Below, piece by piece: positions 60,312-64,000 of a stretch of DNA of 64,000 nt. A model generated the notes under the pieces. That model made no database searches, was not told the origin of the DNA, and saw nothing but the letters and a program-made list of their open reading frames with translations. Positions within the stretch are counted from its first letter, which is position 1, and every line of letters starts with the position of its first letter. Source of the stretch: Vulcanimicrobiia bacterium (GTDB taxonomy: Bacteria; Vulcanimicrobiota; Vulcanimicrobiia; Vulcanimicrobiales; Vulcanimicrobiaceae); contig JAICWY010000002.1 of assembly GCA_025934645.1 (NCBI GenBank), forward strand, positions 1-64,000. Reading direction: 5' to 3'. The translations under genes and the position numbers were made by a program.

Positions 60312-61799
60312 TCAGTCGTCGTCGTGGATAAACTTTAGCCAGCGCGATGTCGCGGGCGCTAAACGGTTCGTTGACGCCGCTCCGTAATTGCATTCCGTAT
60401 AGTTGGGTTTCGTAACCGGCACGAACGGCTGCGGATGCGTGTAGTCGAAGTAATCATCGAGCGACCCCACATACGGCGACGAGTCAGTCGTGCCGAGCGA
60501 TCCCAAACCGAACGTCGTCTCCGCGAATTTTAGAAGCGTGCCGAACTCGCCGGGCGCGTGCGAAACGTAGCCGCGCTTCGCGTACGGTGAGATGACGAGA
60601 ATCGGGACACGAAAGCCCGGACCGGCCTGATCGCGCACGACATACGGCGGCACGTGATCGTAAAAGCCGCCCCAGTCGTCCCAGAACACGACGATTGCCG
60701 TCGAATTCCAATCCGGACTGTTGCCGACGGCATCCACGATGCTCGCAACCCACCACGGTCCGCAGTAGCCGCCGGGCACGCCGGGATGATCCGATGTAAC
60801 GGGTCCCGGTATCACCCATGTAATAGACGCGAGATCGCCGTTCGACACGTCGCTCAAAAACTGCGTCTCCGGCGTCCGGAAATGATCGGTGCCCACGTTG
60901 CCGGCGTACGGGCACGACGCCTCCTCACCGGCGGGCCAGAGGGGAGAGAACCGGATCGTTTGATTGACGTCGAGCGCGTTAATATTCTGACAGATGGAGT
61001 ACGAGTACATCCGCCAGCTCACGTTTTTCGCTTGAGCCAGATCGGCGAGCGAGCGGTATCCGAAACATGGAAACGGCCCGTTCGCCGACGAGCTTTCGGT
61101 GCCGGTGAGCGGATCGAGGCGGAGCGTCTTCGTGCCGGCGGGCGAGTCGCAACCCCACGGAATCAGAAACTGCGTAAGGGGATTGGGCGTATAGCCGAAA
61201 TCCGGTTCGTCTACGACGTTGTTGGACTGGCCGGAAAAGATGTATTGGTGCGCGGTGTACGATTCGCTGTTGTGACTTGCGAAGAACCGGTCGCCGGCGG
61301 CATAAGCTTTTGCGATATCCCAGTACGGCTTGGTTTCCGATCGGTCTGCATACGAGTACACCAACCCCGGGTCGAACGTGCCGGTGTTTTGGCTGATGTC
61401 GAATCCGTTCATGCGGCACGGTGAGGGCTGTCCCACGGTAAACGGCGGCGGGGATGGCGCGTCGCACGCATCTACATAGTTTTGGTGGAAGTTGTTGGGA
61501 TCCTGACGGCTGCAATCGGTGACCACGACGTGGTAGGTGCACTCGAGTTCGATCTGGCCCAGGGGCACGCTGTTGCCGTTCGAATCCATACCGCTCGCAA
61601 CAGTGTCCGCACCCGGTAAACCGCTTGGCCCGCCGAAAATGTTGTCGAACGTGCGGTTTTCCTGCACGACGAAAATGATGTGTGAAATTTTTCCGCCGCC
61701 CAGTTCGAAGTTTGGCGGCCGTGGCGGAAGCACGCTGTGATGCGCGCAGGCGCTCGGAACGAACGCGCAGAGCAAAAGCGCGAACCGTAGAAATCGCAT
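60312..61799 (-). CDS. phospholipase C/acid phosphatase-type phosphoesterase, exported
   Basis: HIIFVVQENRTFDNIFG, HPGVPGGYCGPWWVASIVDAVGNSPDWNSTAIVVFWDDWGGFYDHVPP. Confidence 0.92.
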   Translation of the reverse strand: MRFLRFALLLCAFVPSACAHHSVLPPRPPNFELGGGKISHIIFVVQENRTFDNIFGGPSGLPGADTVASGMDSNGNSVPLGQIELECTYHVVVTDCSRQDPNNFHQNYVDACDAPSPPPFTVGQPSPCRMNGFDISQNTGTFDPGLVYSYADRSETKPYWDIAKAYAAGDRFFASHNSESYTAHQYIFSGQSNNVVDEPDFGYTPNPLTQFLIPWGCDSPAGTKTLRLDPLTGTESSSANGPFPCFGYRSLADLAQAKNVSWRMYSYSICQNINALDVNQTIRFSPLWPAGEEASCPYAGNVGTDHFRTPETQFLSDVSNGDLASITWVIPGPVTSDHPGVPGGYCGPWWVASIVDAVGNSPDWNSTAIVVFWDDWGGFYDHVPPYVVRDQAGPGFRVPILVISPYAKRGYVSHAPGEFGTLLKFAETTFGLGSLGTTDSSPYVGSLDDYFDYTHPQPFVPVTKPNYTECNYGAASTNRLAPATSRWLKFIHDDD

Positions 61800-61853
61800 C
61801 GTGCGCGAACCATTCGTGCAGGACGGTTGCATGCCCCGCGGGTATGCCTCTGC

Positions 61854-64000
61854 ATGAAACGTCTTGCTGCATTTCTAAGTGTCATCATTTTGGCGTACCC
61901 GCTTGCGGCGCGCTCAGCCGATCAACCATCAGCGCTGCGATGGCGTAACGTCGGGCCGTTCGTCGGCGGACGCGTAGTCGCGGTCGCGGGCGTTCCACAA
62001 AATTCCAACCTGTTTTACATGGGCGCCGTCGACGGCGGTGTGTGGAGAAGCACCGATTACGGCGTGCACTGGGAGAACCTGACCGACGGAAAGATTCCGG
62101 CGGGCGCAAACAGCATCGGCGCAATCGCCGTCGCTCCATCGGACCCCAACGTGATTTACGTTGGAACCGGCGAGGGCGATCCGCGCGGCACGATGATCAC
62201 CGGTGAAGGCATTTACAAGTCCACCGACGCCGGTAAAACGTGGCACTACGCGGGATTGCGCGACACGCACACGGTGACCTCGATTGCGATCGATCCGCGC
62301 GATGCTAACGTGGTCTACGTTTCCTCGCTGGGCCACGTCTTTAAAGACAACCCTGACCGCGGCATCTTCAAAACGAGCGACGGCGGCAAAACGTGGAGCA
62401 AAGTTTTGTACGTCGACGCGAAGACCGGCGGCAACGTCGTCGTCGTCGATCCGAAACATCCGGACACGCTCTACGCCTCCATGTGGCAGATGTACCGCAC
62501 GCCGTGGAAGCTCTCGAGCGGCGGACCGGGCAGCGCGCTTTATAAATCTACGGATGCGGGCGCGCATTGGAGCAAAATCTCGGGCAATCCCGGCTTCGCG
62601 GCCGGTCCCCTCGGCAAGATGGGCATAACTGTCTCGCCTGCGGATTCCAACATCGTGTACGCGATCGCGCAGGCGCACGAGGGCGGCGTCTTCCGCTCCG
62701 CCGACGGCGGCGCAACCTGGACGCGCGTGAACGACGAGATGAAACTGCGTCAGCGCGCTTTCTACTATATCGCCATCTTCGCGGATCCTCAGAACGCCGA
62801 CACCGTGTATGCCCCGAACGTCGACGGACTTTGGATTTCGCACGATGGAGGCAAGCATTGGCGGGTATCGCGTCCGCCGCACGGCGACAATCACATCGTT
62901 TGGGTGAATCCGCACGATTCCAACATCTTGCTGGAAGGCAACGACGGCGGCGCAACCGTTTCGACGGACGGCGGCAAAACGTGGAGCGGAGAGCACAATC
63001 AGCCCACCGGCCAGTTTTATCACATCGCGATCGACAACCGTTTTCCGTATCACATCTACGGCGCGCAGCAAGACGAAGGATCGACGTCCGGCCCGAGCGC
63101 GACGAGCTATGGATCGATTCCGTCGGAGCTGTGGCTGCCGGTCGCCTATGGCGAGAGCACGTTCATCGCCCCCGAACCGGGAAACCCCGACGTCACGTAC
63201 GGCAGCGGCTATTTCAGCATCTTCCTGCGCTACGACATGCGCACCGGCCAGTACAGCAGCGTGAGCCCGTGGCCGAATTATCTTGAAGGCGCCAGCAGCA
63301 AAGAACTCAAGTACCGCTTTGCCTGGACGCACCCGATTCTGTTCTCACCCTCGAATCCGCACGAATTACTGGCGGGCGCGCAATACGTCATGAGCAGCAC
63401 GGACGGCGGCACCACCTGGCGCAAGCTAAGCCCGGATCTCACGCGCAACGATCCGTCGACCGAAGGGCCGACCGGCGGTCCGATCGAGCTCGATCAAACC
63501 AGCGCGGAAGTATATCCGTATGTCTCGGCGCTCGCGGCGTCGCCGCTCAACCCCAATCTGCTGTGGGCCGGTTCCTCCGACGGCTTAGTGCACGTCACGA
63601 CCGATCACGGCGCGCATTGGCGCAGCATCACGCCGCAAGGCTTGCCGCAGTACGCGGAGATCAGCTCGATCGAACCTTCGCGCACCGGGCAAGGCACCGC
63701 GTATCTGACGGCGCAGCGCTATATGTGGGATGATTTCCGTCCATACGTGTACCGCACGACGGATTACGGCGCGCATTGGACCGCGATCGATTCGGGCATT
63801 CCGGCGGACCAATACGTGTTCGTCGTCAAGCAAGATCCGCATCAGCCGAATCTGCTCTTCGCCGGAACGCGCACCACGGTGCACGTGAGCTACAACGGCG
63901 GCAATTCGTGGCATCCGCTCACGCTGAATCTGCCGGGCGTGCAGGTTCGCGACATCGCGATCGACTCGCGGCAGGGCCAAGTCGCGGTAGCGACGCACGG
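61854..64000 (+). CDS. exported BNR/Asp-box (VPS10/sortilin-like, glycosyl-hydrolase-like) beta-propeller protein, truncated by window end
   Basis: Read directly: MKRLAAFLSVIILAYPLAARSADQPSALRWRNVGPFVGGRVVAVAG..., about 11 S/T-x-D-x-G-x-x-W boxes; not in ORF track because no stop in window. Confidence 0.9.
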   Translation, partial: MKRLAAFLSVIILAYPLAARSADQPSALRWRNVGPFVGGRVVAVAGVPQNSNLFYMGAVDGGVWRSTDYGVHWENLTDGKIPAGANSIGAIAVAPSDPNVIYVGTGEGDPRGTMITGEGIYKSTDAGKTWHYAGLRDTHTVTSIAIDPRDANVVYVSSLGHVFKDNPDRGIFKTSDGGKTWSKVLYVDAKTGGNVVVVDPKHPDTLYASMWQMYRTPWKLSSGGPGSALYKSTDAGAHWSKISGNPGFAAGPLGKMGITVSPADSNIVYAIAQAHEGGVFRSADGGATWTRVNDEMKLRQRAFYYIAIFADPQNADTVYAPNVDGLWISHDGGKHWRVSRPPHGDNHIVWVNPHDSNILLEGNDGGATVSTDGGKTWSGEHNQPTGQFYHIAIDNRFPYHIYGAQQDEGSTSGPSATSYGSIPSELWLPVAYGESTFIAPEPGNPDVTYGSGYFSIFLRYDMRTGQYSSVSPWPNYLEGASSKELKYRFAWTHPILFSPSNPHELLAGAQYVMSSTDGGTTWRKLSPDLTRNDPSTEGPTGGPIELDQTSAEVYPYVSALAASPLNPNLLWAGSSDGLVHVTTDHGAHWRSITPQGLPQYAEISSIEPSRTGQGTAYLTAQRYMWDDFRPYVYRTTDYGAHWTAIDSGIPADQYVFVVKQDPHQPNLLFAGTRTTVHVSYNGGNSWHPLTLNLPGVQVRDIAIDSRQGQVAVATH

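Noticed and set aside
61929-63332. 467-aa minus-strand ORF
   Set aside because: Antisense to the Asp-box propeller CDS, whose plus-strand repeats are unambiguous

Overview
64 kb of high-GC bacterial chromosome, read as essentially chromosomal core plus some lineage-specific accessory genes. I found no CRISPR array, prophage, transposase or rRNA. The left end holds five minus-strand tRNA genes. It is followed by a long minus-strand housekeeping block whose order, rpsU-yqeY-nfeD-floA-X-phoH-ybeY-dgkA(PAP2)-corC-cdd-recO-ruvX-mltG-DUF1292, strongly resembles the Bacillus-type phoH/ybeY/dgkA/cdd/recO locus, but era is missing from its usual place. Next come an alpha-2-macroglobulin-like protein, HIT, a copper-amine-oxidase-stalk protein, two glycosyltransferases, pyrG, prmC, prfA and rpmE. 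The accessory part contains an S53 peptidase paired with a poly-Gly lipoprotein; leuCD; a six-gene plus-strand operon with every junction a 4-bp start/stop overlap (O-acetylhomoserine sulfhydrylase-like, CoA-binding, LuxE-like, LuxC-like, class III aminotransferase, Gfo/Idh/MocA); three tandem lipid-anchored S8 peptidases; cinA; a split glutamine-dependent NAD synthetase; glpX; a PIG-V/GtrA/GT39 membrane glycosyltransferase cluster; an Amj-like protein; M16 peptidase; proS; PduO-type cobalamin adenosyltransferase; NUDIX; APC permease; PF04185-type phosphoesterase; and a truncated BNR/Asp-box protein at the right edge that is absent from the supplied ORF track. The strongest candidate for an undescribed system is the luxE-luxC-aminotransferase operon (possible acid -> aldehyde -> amine route). 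The most unusual sequence-level signal is a set of genes whose conserved N-termini can only be reached with CTG, ATC or ATT starts placed at start/stop overlaps. Taxonomy is inference only: a deep-branching Terrabacteria-like lineage, possibly Eremiobacterota/WPS-2. All product calls come from reading motifs by eye; no database search was run.
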